From Bradyrhizobium sp. 21 (GTDB lineage Bacteria > Pseudomonadota > Alphaproteobacteria > Rhizobiales > Xanthobacteraceae), in NCBI RefSeq assembly GCF_023073335.1, contig NZ_JADPJG010000006.1, forward strand, positions 277,266-341,265: DNA of 64,000 nucleotides, written 5' to 3'. Within the stretch, counting starts at the first letter, position 1. Each line of letters opens with the position of its first letter. Position numbers and translations under genes: made by a program. This document shows, piece after piece, positions 54,549 through 63,125 of this stretch. The notes below the pieces were generated by a model, which was given only the letters and a program-made list of their open reading frames with translations, made no database searches and was not told where the DNA came from.

Positions 54549-57308
54549 ATGAATATCGTCATTGTGGAGTCGCCGGCGAAAGCCAAGACGATCAACAAAT
54601 ATTTGGGCTCGTCCTACGAGGTTCTGGCCTCGTTCGGCCATGTCCGCGACCTCCCCGCGAAGAACGGCTCCGTCGATCCCGACGCAAATTTCAAGATGAT
54701 CTGGGAGGTCGACCCCAAGGCGGCCGGCCGGCTCAACGACATCGCGAAGTCCCTGAAGAATGCCGACCGCCTGATTCTGGCCACCGACCCTGATCGCGAG
54801 GGCGAGGCCATCTCCTGGCACGTGCTGGAGGTGTTGAAGGAAAAGCGCGCGCTCAAGGACCACAAGATCGAGCGCGTGGTGTTCAACGCCATCACCAAGC
54901 AGGCCGTCACGGACGCGATGAAGAATCCGCGCCAGATCGACGGCGCGCTGGTCGACGCCTACATGGCGCGCCGTGCCCTGGACTATCTCGTCGGCTTCAC
55001 CCTCTCCCCCGTGCTGTGGCGCAAGCTGCCGGGCGCCCGCTCGGCCGGACGCGTGCAGTCGGTGGCGCTGCGGCTGGTCTGCGACCGCGAGCTCGAAATC
55101 GAGAAGTTCGTCGCCCGCGAATACTGGTCGCTGATCGCGACCCTGCTGACGCCGCGCGGCGATGCCTTCGAGGCCCGCCTCGTCGGCGCCGACGGCAAGA
55201 AGATCCAGCGCCTCGACATCGGCACCGGCGCGGAAGCGGAAGACTTCAAGAAGGCGCTGGAAACGGCAGCCTATGCCGTGACCTCGGTCGACGCCAAGCC
55301 CGCCCGGCGCAATCCGCAGGCGCCCTTCACCACCTCGACGCTGCAGCAGGAAGCCAGCCGCAAATACGGCTTTGCGCCCGCGCACACGATGCGCATCGCG
55401 CAGCGGCTCTATGAGGGCATCGACATCGGCGGCGAGACCACGGGACTCATTACTTATATGCGTACCGACGGCGTGCAGATCGACCCGTCCGCGATCACGC
55501 AGGCGCGCAAGGTGATCGGCGAGGATTACGGCAACGCCTATGTGCCGGAGGCTCCCCGCCAGTACCAGGCCAAGGCCAAGAACGCCCAGGAAGCCCACGA
55601 AGCGATCCGCCCGACCGATCTCTCGCGCCGTCCCGACAGCATGAGCCGCAAGCTCGATGCGGATCAGGCCAAGCTGTACGAATTGATCTGGAAGCGCACC
55701 ATCGCGAGCCAGATGGAATCGGCCGAACTCGAGCGCACCACGGTCGATATCGCGGCGAAAGCCGGCGGCCGCACCCTGGAGCTGCGTGCCACCGGCCAGG
55801 TCGTCAAATTCGACGGTTTTCTGGCGCTCTATCAGGAAGGCCGCGACGACGAGGAGGACGAGGACTCCCGCCGCCTGCCCGCGATGAGCGCAAACGACGC
55901 GCTGAAGCGGCAGTCGCTTGCCGTCACCCAGCATTTCACCGAGCCGCCGCCGCGTTTCTCCGAGGCCTCGCTGGTCAAGCGCATGGAGGAGCTCGGCATC
56001 GGCCGTCCCTCGACCTATGCCTCGATTCTCCAGGTCCTGAGGGACCGCGGCTACGTCAAGCTCGAGAAAAAGCGCCTGCACGGCGAGGACAAGGGCCGCG
56101 TCGTGGTCGCCTTCCTCGAAAGCTTCTTCGCACGCTACGTCGAATACGACTTCACCGCCAATCTGGAAGAGCAGCTCGACCGCATCTCGAACAACGAGAT
56201 TTCCTGGCAGCAGGTGCTGAAGGATTTCTGGACCGGCTTCATCGGCGCCGTCGACGAGATCAAGGATCTGCGCGTCGCGCAGGTGCTGGACGTGCTCGAC
56301 GACATGCTGGGACAGCACATCTATCCGCCCCGGCCCGACGGCGGCGACATCAGGCAGTGCCCAAGCTGCGGCAACGGCCGGCTGAATCTGAAGGCCGGCA
56401 AGTTCGGCGCCTTCGTCGGCTGCTCGAACTATCCGGAATGCCGCTACACCCGTCAGCTTGCCGCCGACGGCGAGGCGACTGCCGACCGCTCGCTCGGCCA
56501 GGATCCCGAGACGGGCCGGGACGTCTGGGTCAAGGCCGGTCGGTTCGGCCCCTATATCCAGCTCGGCGAGCAGAAGGATTATGCCGAAGGCGAGAAGCCG
56601 AAGCGCGCGGGCATCCCGAAGGGCACCTCGCCTGGCGATGTCGAACTCGAGCTCGCGCTCAAGCTATTGTCGCTGCCGCGCGAAATCGGCAAGCATCCGG
56701 AAACCGGGCAGCCGATCACGGCCGGTCTCGGCCGCTTCGGGCCGTTCGTGAAGCACGAGAAGACCTATGCCAGCCTGGAGGCCGGCGATGAAGTCTTCGA
56801 CATCGGCATCAACCGCGCGGTGACGCTGATCGCGGAAAAGATCGCCAAGGGCCCGAGCCGCCGCTTCGGCGCCGATCCCGGCAAGGCGATCGGCGACCAT
56901 CCGACGCTCGGCACCGTCACGGTGAAGGGCGGCCGCTACGGCGCCTATGTCACCGCCGGCGGCGTCAACGCGACGATCCCGAGCGACATCGAGCAAGACG
57001 CCATCACGCTGCCGCAGGCAATCGCGTTGATCGACGAGCGCGCGGCCAAGGGTGGCGGCAAGAAGCCCAAGAAGGCGGCGAAGCCGGCCAAGGCCAAGAA
57101 GGCTGCGGAGAAGGCCGCCGGCGGCGATGACGCCGCGCCAAAAGCCAAAAAGCCGGCCGCGAAGAAGGCGGCCAAAACCAAATCCGAATCCACCAGCAAG
57201 GCGCGCGCAGCCGTGTCGTCGTCCGCCAAGACTTCAGCAGTCAAGACGTCGCCGACCAAGGCCCCTGGCGCCAAGGCTCCGGCCAAGAAGAGTGCCGGCA
57301 CCAATTAG
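54549..57308 (+). CDS. topA: DNA topoisomerase I
   Basis: TopA relaxes negative supercoils. The 919-residue enzyme has the TOPRIM start MNIVIVESPAKAKTINKYLG, the metal site ATDPDREGEAISWH, the catalytic Tyr303 in GLITYMRTDG, and one clear four-Cys zinc finger (CPSCGNGRLNLK ... GCSNYPEC). Then follow at least three short Topo_C repeats (GRFGPYIQLGE, GRFGPFVKHE, GGRYGAYVTAGG). The last 85 residues are a Lys/Ala-rich tail. The ATG at 54549 begins exactly at the conserved MNIVIVES. It is followed after 7 bases by rnr. Confidence 0.96.
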   Translation: MNIVIVESPAKAKTINKYLGSSYEVLASFGHVRDLPAKNGSVDPDANFKMIWEVDPKAAGRLNDIAKSLKNADRLILATDPDREGEAISWHVLEVLKEKRALKDHKIERVVFNAITKQAVTDAMKNPRQIDGALVDAYMARRALDYLVGFTLSPVLWRKLPGARSAGRVQSVALRLVCDRELEIEKFVAREYWSLIATLLTPRGDAFEARLVGADGKKIQRLDIGTGAEAEDFKKALETAAYAVTSVDAKPARRNPQAPFTTSTLQQEASRKYGFAPAHTMRIAQRLYEGIDIGGETTGLITYMRTDGVQIDPSAITQARKVIGEDYGNAYVPEAPRQYQAKAKNAQEAHEAIRPTDLSRRPDSMSRKLDADQAKLYELIWKRTIASQMESAELERTTVDIAAKAGGRTLELRATGQVVKFDGFLALYQEGRDDEEDEDSRRLPAMSANDALKRQSLAVTQHFTEPPPRFSEASLVKRMEELGIGRPSTYASILQVLRDRGYVKLEKKRLHGEDKGRVVVAFLESFFARYVEYDFTANLEEQLDRISNNEISWQQVLKDFWTGFIGAVDEIKDLRVAQVLDVLDDMLGQHIYPPRPDGGDIRQCPSCGNGRLNLKAGKFGAFVGCSNYPECRYTRQLAADGEATADRSLGQDPETGRDVWVKAGRFGPYIQLGEQKDYAEGEKPKRAGIPKGTSPGDVELELALKLLSLPREIGKHPETGQPITAGLGRFGPFVKHEKTYASLEAGDEVFDIGINRAVTLIAEKIAKGPSRRFGADPGKAIGDHPTLGTVTVKGGRYGAYVTAGGVNATIPSDIEQDAITLPQAIALIDERAAKGGGKKPKKAAKPAKAKKAAEKAAGGDDAAPKAKKPAAKKAAKTKSESTSKARAAVSSSAKTSAVKTSPTKAPGAKAPAKKSAGTN

Positions 57309-57315
57309 AGGTTAA

Positions 57316-59685
57316 GTGAAACGCAACAATGACCGTGGCTTTCCCGACAGGGCAGCCATCGTCGCCTTCATCAAGGCAAACCCCGGAAAGGTCGGGACCC
57401 GCGAGATTGCGCGCGAGTTCGGCCTGAAGAACGCCGATCGGGTCGAGCTCAAGCGCATGCTGCGCGAGCTCGCCGACGACGGACTCGTCAAGAAAAAACG
57501 CCACACGATCTCGGAGCCCGACAGCCTGCCGCCGACGCTGGTCGCGGACATCACCGGCCGCGACGCCGACGGCGAACTGGTCGCCGCCCCCACCGAATGG
57601 GACGAGGTCGAAAGCGGCGAACCGCCAAAAATCCTCATCACGATGCCGCGCCGGCCAAAGCCCGGCACCGCGGCCGGCGTCGGCGACCGCGCGCTGCTGC
57701 GCGTCGAACGCACGGACGAGACCGAAGGCCCGGCCTATCGCGGCCACATCATCAAGGTGTTCGACAAGGCGAAGACCCGCATCCTCGGTGTCTTCCGCAG
57801 CCTGCCCGAAGGTGGCGGACGGCTGATCCCGGTCGACAAGAAGTCCGCCGATCGCGAGCTGAACATCGCCCCGACCGAGATGCATGGCGCGCAGGATGGC
57901 GATCTCGTCAGCGTCGACATCGTCCGCTCGCGCGGCTTTGGACTGGCATCGGGCCGCGTCAAGGAGAAGCTCGGCTCGGTCAAGTCGGAGAAGGCGATCA
58001 GCCTGATCGCGATCTACGCGCACGACATCCCGCTGCAATTCCGCCCCGCGGCAGAGCGCGAAGCGGAAGCGGCAGAGCCCGCCAATTTGAAGGGGCGCGA
58101 GGATTGGCGCGACGTCCCGCTCGTCACCATCGATCCGCCTGACGCCAAGGATCACGACGACGCGGTGCACGCGCAGCCGGATGACGATCCCAACAACAGA
58201 GGCGGCTTCATCGTCGACGTCGCCATTGCCGATGTGAGCTTCTACGTGCAGCCGGGCACCGCGCTCGACCGCGACGCGCTCGACCGCGGCAATTCGGTCT
58301 ATTTCCCCGACCGCGTCGTGCCGATGCTGCCCGAGCGCATCTCCAACAATCTGTGCTCGCTGGTGCCGGGCGAGCCGCGCGGCGCGCTCGCGGTGCGGAT
58401 GGTGATCGGCCCGGACGGCCGCAAGCGCTCGCACAGCTTTCACCGTATCCTGATGCGCTCGGCCGCCAAGCTGAGCTACGCGCAGGCGCAGGCCGCGATC
58501 GACGGACGGCCGGACGACACCACCGGCCCCCTGCTCGATCCGATCCTGAGGCCGCTCTACGCCGCCTATGCCTGCGTCAAGCGTGCCCGCGACGAGCGCG
58601 CTCCGCTCAATCTCGACCTGCCCGAGCGCAAGATCCTGCTCAAGAGCGACGGCACCGTCGACCGCGTCGTCGTGCCTGACAGGCTGGACGCGCACAAATT
58701 GATCGAGGAGTTCATGATCCTCGCCAACGTCGCAGCCGCCGAAATGCTGGAGAAGAAATCGCTGCCGCTGATCTACCGCGTGCATGACGAGCCGACGCTG
58801 GAGAAGGTTCACGCGCTCGCGGAGTTCTTGAAAACGCTCGATGTGCCCTTCGCGAAGAGCGGCGCGTTACAGCCGGCCCTGTTCAACCGCGTGCTGGCGC
58901 AGCTCGAAGGCCACGACCATTTTCCGCTGGTGAGCGAGGTCGTGCTGCGCGCCCAGGCGCAGGCGGAATATTCCTCGGAGAATTACGGTCATTTCGGCCT
59001 GAACCTGCGCCGCTATGCGCATTTCACCTCGCCGATCCGCCGCTATGCCGACCTCGTCGTGCACCGCGCGCTGGTCCGCGCGCTCGGCCTCGGCGAAGGC
59101 GCGCTGCCCGACAGCGAGACGCCGGAAAGTCTCGGCGAGGTCGCGGCCCACATCTCGGTGACCGAACGGCGCGCGATGAAGGCGGAGCGCGAGACCGTCG
59201 ACCGCCTGATCGCCCATCACCTCGCCGACCGCATCGGCGCAACCTTCCAGGGCCGCGTCTCGGGCGTCACGCGCGCCGGACTGTTTGTCAAGCTCGCCGA
59301 GACCGGCGCGGACGGCCTGATCCCGATCCGATCCCTCGGCACGGAATATTTCAACTATGACGAGGGCCGCCATGCCCTGGTCGGCACGCGCAGCCGTACC
59401 ATGTATCAGCTCGGTGACGTCGTCGACGTCCGCCTGATCGAAGCCGCCCCCATCGCAGGCGCGCTGCGTTTCGAGCTGCTGTCGTCGAGCGGTGAGACCG
59501 CGCCGCGCGACCGCAGGTCATCCGGCCCACAACGCCGCCCCTCGTTCAAGGCGCATCCCGGACGCAGTGCGGAGACAAAACGCGAGCCGGCGAAGCAGAA
59601 ATCCGGCAAGGCGACGAAGGGCAAAGGAAAGAACAAGGGAAAGAACAAGGGCAAAGCCGGGGGCCAGAAGGGCAAGGCATGGTGA
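57316..59685 (+). CDS. rnr: Ribonuclease R
   Basis: RNase R is a processive 3'-5' exoribonuclease that degrades structured RNA. The 789-residue protein has an N-terminal winged-helix region (GKVGTREIAREFGLKNADRV), cold-shock domains, the catalytic RNB motif DPPDAKDHDDAVHA, PERISNNLCSLVPGEPRGAL, YSSENYGHFGLNLRRYAHFT, and an S1 domain (TFQGRVSGVTRAGLFVKLAE). The basic tail (TKGKGKNKGKNKGKAGG) is long. The start is GTG at 57316 with GAGG four bases upstream. Cotranscribed with topA and overlapped by the DUF983 gene. Confidence 0.95.
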   Translation: MKRNNDRGFPDRAAIVAFIKANPGKVGTREIAREFGLKNADRVELKRMLRELADDGLVKKKRHTISEPDSLPPTLVADITGRDADGELVAAPTEWDEVESGEPPKILITMPRRPKPGTAAGVGDRALLRVERTDETEGPAYRGHIIKVFDKAKTRILGVFRSLPEGGGRLIPVDKKSADRELNIAPTEMHGAQDGDLVSVDIVRSRGFGLASGRVKEKLGSVKSEKAISLIAIYAHDIPLQFRPAAEREAEAAEPANLKGREDWRDVPLVTIDPPDAKDHDDAVHAQPDDDPNNRGGFIVDVAIADVSFYVQPGTALDRDALDRGNSVYFPDRVVPMLPERISNNLCSLVPGEPRGALAVRMVIGPDGRKRSHSFHRILMRSAAKLSYAQAQAAIDGRPDDTTGPLLDPILRPLYAAYACVKRARDERAPLNLDLPERKILLKSDGTVDRVVVPDRLDAHKLIEEFMILANVAAAEMLEKKSLPLIYRVHDEPTLEKVHALAEFLKTLDVPFAKSGALQPALFNRVLAQLEGHDHFPLVSEVVLRAQAQAEYSSENYGHFGLNLRRYAHFTSPIRRYADLVVHRALVRALGLGEGALPDSETPESLGEVAAHISVTERRAMKAERETVDRLIAHHLADRIGATFQGRVSGVTRAGLFVKLAETGADGLIPIRSLGTEYFNYDEGRHALVGTRSRTMYQLGDVVDVRLIEAAPIAGALRFELLSSSGETAPRDRRSSGPQRRPSFKAHPGRSAETKREPAKQKSGKATKGKGKNKGKNKGKAGGQKGKAW

Positions 59686-60119
59686 CGACGAGCACAGCCC
59701 CGAAGATCTGGACGCGCGAGGCGGGCTTGGTCGAGAAGCGCGACGTCTGGACGGCGATGAAGCGCGGCTTCCGCAGCCGCTGTCCGCGCTGCGGCGAAGG
59801 CAACCTGTTCCGCGCCTTCCTGAAGACGGCGGACAATTGCTCGGCCTGCGGCCTCGACTTCACGCCGCATCGTGCTGACGATCTGCCCGCCTATCTCGTG
59901 ATCGTCATCGTCGGCCACATCACAGTGCCGGCCATTTTGTGGATCGAGACCAATTACACCACGCCGGTCTGGATCAGCTTCGCCGCCTATCTGCCCTTCA
60001 CCTTCGTCGCCTCGCTCGGGCTGTTGCAGCCGGTGAAGGGAGCCGTGGTCGGCTTGCAATGGGCTCTGCGCATGCACGGCTTTGACGACAGCCCTCCGGA
60101 TGGTATTCCGCCGGTCTAA
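59679..60119 (+). CDS. DUF983 family membrane protein
   Basis: A 146-residue protein with a zinc-ribbon-like front (RCPRCGEGNLFRAFLKTADNCSACGLDF, four Cys) and two membrane segments (LPAYLVIVIVGHITVPAILW and VWISFAAYLPFTFVASLGLL). The family is widespread in alphaproteobacteria with no known function. The ATG lies 7 bases inside the end of rnr, so translation is coupled to it. Confidence 0.9.
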   Translation: MVTTSTAPKIWTREAGLVEKRDVWTAMKRGFRSRCPRCGEGNLFRAFLKTADNCSACGLDFTPHRADDLPAYLVIVIVGHITVPAILWIETNYTTPVWISFAAYLPFTFVASLGLLQPVKGAVVGLQWALRMHGFDDSPPDGIPPV

Positions 60120-60151
60120 GCAAATAATCAAAAAGCGGTTTGGGTGAGGAC

Positions 60152-60901
60152 ATGACGGATACGTCGCAGGCAGCCGAGAAGGCCAAGATCCACGAGGGCA
60201 AGGAAGCCGACCACCATCCTTATTTCCGGCCCCGGGATGCGGCGACGCTGATCCTGGTCGATCGCAGCGCCACCACAGCAAAAGTCCTGGTCGGCAAGCG
60301 CCACGACAAAGTGGTGTTCATGCCCGGAAAGTTCGTCTTCCCCGGCGGCCGTGTCGACAAGGACGATTATCGCGTGCCGTGTGCTGCGCCCATCACATCC
60401 GAGCTGGAAGCCAATCTCGCCAAGGGCAGCCCGAAGACGCCGCCCTCGCGCGCGAAGTCGCTCGCTATCGCCGCGATCCGCGAGGCCTGCGAGGAGACCG
60501 GCCTCTGCCTCGGGCGCAAAGCGGACGTCAAGGCAAAGCTCGAAGGCGCCTGGAAGCCGTTCGCGGATGCGGGCTTGCTGCCCGATCCCTCCAGCCTGTT
60601 CCTGATCGCGCGCGCGATCACCCCGCCCGGTCGCGTCAAGCGCTTCGACACGCGCTTCTTCACGGCGGACGCCTCCGCGATCACCCATCGCGTCGAGGGC
60701 GTGATCCATGCCGATGCCGAGCTGGTCGAGTTGGTCTGGGTCGAGCTCGGCTCAAAACCGCTCGCCGATCTGCATCCAATGACGCGCAACGTGCTCAACG
60801 AGCTCGACATGCGCCTTGCCACCGGCCCGCTGCGCCACGACGCGCCGGTGCCGTTCTTCCATTTCTACGGCGGCAAGATGCAGAAGGATATTTTGGGCTG
60901 A
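60152..60901 (+). CDS. NUDIX hydrolase
   Basis: A 249-residue NUDIX-fold protein. The NUDIX box is interrupted: GGRVDKDD is followed by an insert of about 33 residues before the helix AAIREACEETGLCLG, as in the RNaseH-adjacent NUDT19-like type. Substrate is probably a nucleotide or CoA derivative. The C-terminus DAPVPFFHFYGGKMQKDILG is noteworthy because a very similar segment occurs as a fossil at 61514-61573. GAGGAC precedes the ATG at 60152. It is the last gene of the topA-rnr-DUF983-NUDIX cluster. Confidence 0.88.
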   Translation: MTDTSQAAEKAKIHEGKEADHHPYFRPRDAATLILVDRSATTAKVLVGKRHDKVVFMPGKFVFPGGRVDKDDYRVPCAAPITSELEANLAKGSPKTPPSRAKSLAIAAIREACEETGLCLGRKADVKAKLEGAWKPFADAGLLPDPSSLFLIARAITPPGRVKRFDTRFFTADASAITHRVEGVIHADAELVELVWVELGSKPLADLHPMTRNVLNELDMRLATGPLRHDAPVPFFHFYGGKMQKDILG

Positions 60902-60911
60902 ACCCTGCGGA

Positions 60912-61454
60912 TCAATCCGCGTTCGGCTCGGTGCCGACATAGTCGCGCGCCGGAAGTTTCAGCGCGCGTCCGAGCTCGCCTGCGAGCTGGCTGGCTTCCT
61001 CGCGCTTGGTGAAGCTCATCAGCGCGATCGGCTCGGTCCCCCTGTTGCCGCAGAGATTGACGTCGTAGGTCGTCAGCTCCGGATCGTAGTCGTCGGTGAT
61101 GCTGATGAAATGATAGTCGGCGAGGTCACGATGCCTGCGAATATTCAGCGGGCCGAACTGCCTGGTGATGACGATCTGGCGCAGCGTCTCGTTGAGCACG
61201 ACGAAAGTGCGGAACGTCAGCAGGATGATTCCGGGAATCCCGACCAGCAGCCCGAGCCCCGTGAACACCAGCACCGGCACGAGATCATCGGCGAGCCGGC
61301 CGAAGCCGGAGAAATCCTGGCGCAGGCCGAGCGCGACATTCCACAGCAGGTAGAAACTCGCCGCCAGCAGCGGCAGCGACAGCAGCCGCCCGATCCAGGG
61401 CATGGGCCGGTCGATACGGACGATGCTGCCATCCACGCTCATTGCGCCGGCCAT
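60912..61454 (-). CDS. Two-helix membrane protein of unknown function
   Basis: A 180-residue protein with two central hydrophobic segments (IGRLLSLPLLAASFYLLWNV and LVPVLVFTGLGLLVGIPGII) and a C-terminal soluble domain containing YHFISITDDYDPELTTYDVN. The start MAGAMSVDGSIVRI at 61454 has GGAG eight bases upstream. It converges with the NUDIX gene and is divergent from the M20 peptidase gene. No family recognised. Confidence 0.7.
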   Translation of the reverse strand: MAGAMSVDGSIVRIDRPMPWIGRLLSLPLLAASFYLLWNVALGLRQDFSGFGRLADDLVPVLVFTGLGLLVGIPGIILLTFRTFVVLNETLRQIVITRQFGPLNIRRHRDLADYHFISITDDYDPELTTYDVNLCGNRGTEPIALMSFTKREEASQLAGELGRALKLPARDYVGTEPNAD

Positions 61455-61513
61455 GTCGGGTCTCCTCACGAGGTCATGGCTTGGTCGGAGCGAAGGGCGG
61501 ATTGGTTCGAAGA

Positions 61514-61573
61514 GACGCCCCGGTACCGTTCTTCCATTTTTACGGCGGAAAAATGCGACCCGATGTGCTAGGT
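61514..61573 (+). pseudogene. Fossil of a NUDIX gene 3' end
   Basis: These 60 bases encode DAPVPFFHFYGGKMRPDVLG, 17 of 20 residues identical to the end of the NUDIX protein (60839-60898). Within the first 14 codons all amino acids match and the base changes are third-position synonymous ones. The rest of a NUDIX gene is absent and there is no stop codon after the fragment. It is probably what remains of a diverged duplicate or of a gene fused and deleted upstream of the M20 peptidase gene. Confidence 0.7.
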
Positions 61574-61606
61574 GAAGGAAAGGGCGCTGAACAATTGGAG
61601 GATCGG

Positions 61607-62944
61607 ATGACGCGGTTCGTAAGGCCTCTGCTTGCTTCCGTCGCATTGTGCGGCCTGCTCTCGCCGCCTGCCCATGCGGAGCTCGACGTCGCCAGATTGA
61701 AGCAAACCATCGAGACCTCCTTCGAGAGCGAATATCCGAAGCTCGACGCGCTCTACAAGGACATCCACGCCCATCCGGAGGTCGCCTTTCAGGAAGAAAA
61801 GACCGCGGCGAAGCTCGCCGCCGAGATGCGCGCGATCGGTTTTGAGGCCACCGAGCACGTGGGCAAGACCGGCCTCGTTGCCATCTACAGGAACGGCGAC
61901 GGTCCCACCATCATGGTTCGCACCGAGCTCGATGCGCTGCCGATGGAGGAGAAGACCGGCCTGCCCTATGCCAGCCGCGACAAGCAGATCTGGCAGGGCC
62001 GCGAGACATTCGTCGCCCATAGCTGCGGCCACGACATCCACATGGCAAGCTGGGTTGGCACGGCGAAGACCCTGGTCGGCATCAAGGACCAGTGGCACGG
62101 TACGCTGATGTTCATCGCGCAGCCCGCCGAGGAAGAGGTCGCGGGCGCAAAGGCGATGATCGACGATGGCCTGTTCACCCGCTTTCCCAAGCCCGACGCA
62201 GGATTTGCCCTGCACGACGGCAATGGAGCCTACGGCTCCGTGACCTATAGGGTCGGGGTCGGATCGTCGAATGTCCACGGTCTGTTCATCAGATTTGTTG
62301 GCCGCGGCGGCCATGGCGCGATACCGCAGGCGACCATCGATCCCGTGATGATGGCATCCCGCTTCGTCGTCGACGTGCAGAGCGTGATCAGCCGCGAGAA
62401 GGACCCGACCGAATTCGGCCTTGTCACCATCGGCGCGATCCACGCCGGCACCGCCGGCAACATCATTCCCGACGAGGCCAGGGTGATCGGCACGATCCGC
62501 AGCTTCAAACCGCAGGTGCGCGCGAGGATGCTGGCTGGGATCGAGCGGACGGCGAAGGCGGTGGCGGCGATGGCGGATGCGCCGGCGCCCGAAATCCATC
62601 TCGACGAGGGCACCAAGGCGGTGGTGAACGATGCCGCTGTCGTCGGCCAGGCCGAGCGGGTGCTGAAAGCGGCCTTCGGCGACAAGTTCAACATCAGCCC
62701 TGCGAACACGACCAGCGAAGACTATTCGGAATATGTCAACGCCGGCGTGCCTTCGATGTTCTTCAACATCGGCGTCTATGAGCCCGACCGCGTCGCCGCC
62801 GCGCGTAACGGCAGCGGTCCGCTGCTTCCCGGCAACCACTCGCCGCAATTCGCCCCGGTGCCGAAACCGACCATCCAGACCGGAGTCACCGCGATGACGC
62901 TCGCCGTGCTGAGCGCCTTCGATCAAAGGGCGCGGGGGCAGTAG
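61607..62944 (+). CDS. Secreted M20 family amidohydrolase/peptidase
   Basis: A 445-residue zinc-dependent hydrolase with a signal peptide (MTRFVRPLLASVALCGLLSP then PAHA-ELD). M20 features are IHAHPEVAFQEEKTA, VRTELDALPMEEKTGLPYAS, HSCGHDIHMASWVGTA with metal ligands, QPAEEEVAGAKAMIDDG with the catalytic Glu, and GGHGAIPQATIDPVMMAS. It resembles the hippurate hydrolase/amidohydrolase group, but periplasmic. GGAGG six bases upstream supports the ATG at 61607, excluding the NUDIX fossil from the protein. Confidence 0.92.
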   Translation: MTRFVRPLLASVALCGLLSPPAHAELDVARLKQTIETSFESEYPKLDALYKDIHAHPEVAFQEEKTAAKLAAEMRAIGFEATEHVGKTGLVAIYRNGDGPTIMVRTELDALPMEEKTGLPYASRDKQIWQGRETFVAHSCGHDIHMASWVGTAKTLVGIKDQWHGTLMFIAQPAEEEVAGAKAMIDDGLFTRFPKPDAGFALHDGNGAYGSVTYRVGVGSSNVHGLFIRFVGRGGHGAIPQATIDPVMMASRFVVDVQSVISREKDPTEFGLVTIGAIHAGTAGNIIPDEARVIGTIRSFKPQVRARMLAGIERTAKAVAAMADAPAPEIHLDEGTKAVVNDAAVVGQAERVLKAAFGDKFNISPANTTSEDYSEYVNAGVPSMFFNIGVYEPDRVAAARNGSGPLLPGNHSPQFAPVPKPTIQTGVTAMTLAVLSAFDQRARGQ

Positions 62945-62976
62945 CCCCTCTCGCGTCGGTGTCTGCGGCTTGATGG

Positions 62977-63010
62977 CGTCCGGGCTCGCTGCGCGCACCC
63001 CGGAATGACG
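62977..63010. repeat. Partial copy of the cccggaatgacg repeat
   Basis: cgtccgggctcgctgcg ... caccccggaatgacg shares both half-sites with the element at 42873-42911, in the same orientation. It lies between the M20 peptidase stop and the last gene, in a 181-base gap with nothing else I can identify. Confidence 0.6.
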
Positions 63011-63125
63011 CGATTGTGCTGAGCGCACATCGAAAAACAAAATAATCTTCCCGCCTCCTCCCGATGGCGGAGTTCCCCGGCGTGCCTATGTCTTTCCCAA
63101 CGACACCAAGAACGGACACCGCGCG

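Noticed and set aside
54465..56318. A 617-codon minus-strand frame
   Set aside because: Antisense to the topoisomerase I gene, whose active-site Tyr, TOPRIM and zinc finger motifs are intact.
61442..61606. In-frame upstream extension of the M20 peptidase including the NUDIX fossil
   Set aside because: The signal peptide and a strong GGAGG site place the start at 61607; the extension would bury the signal peptide.
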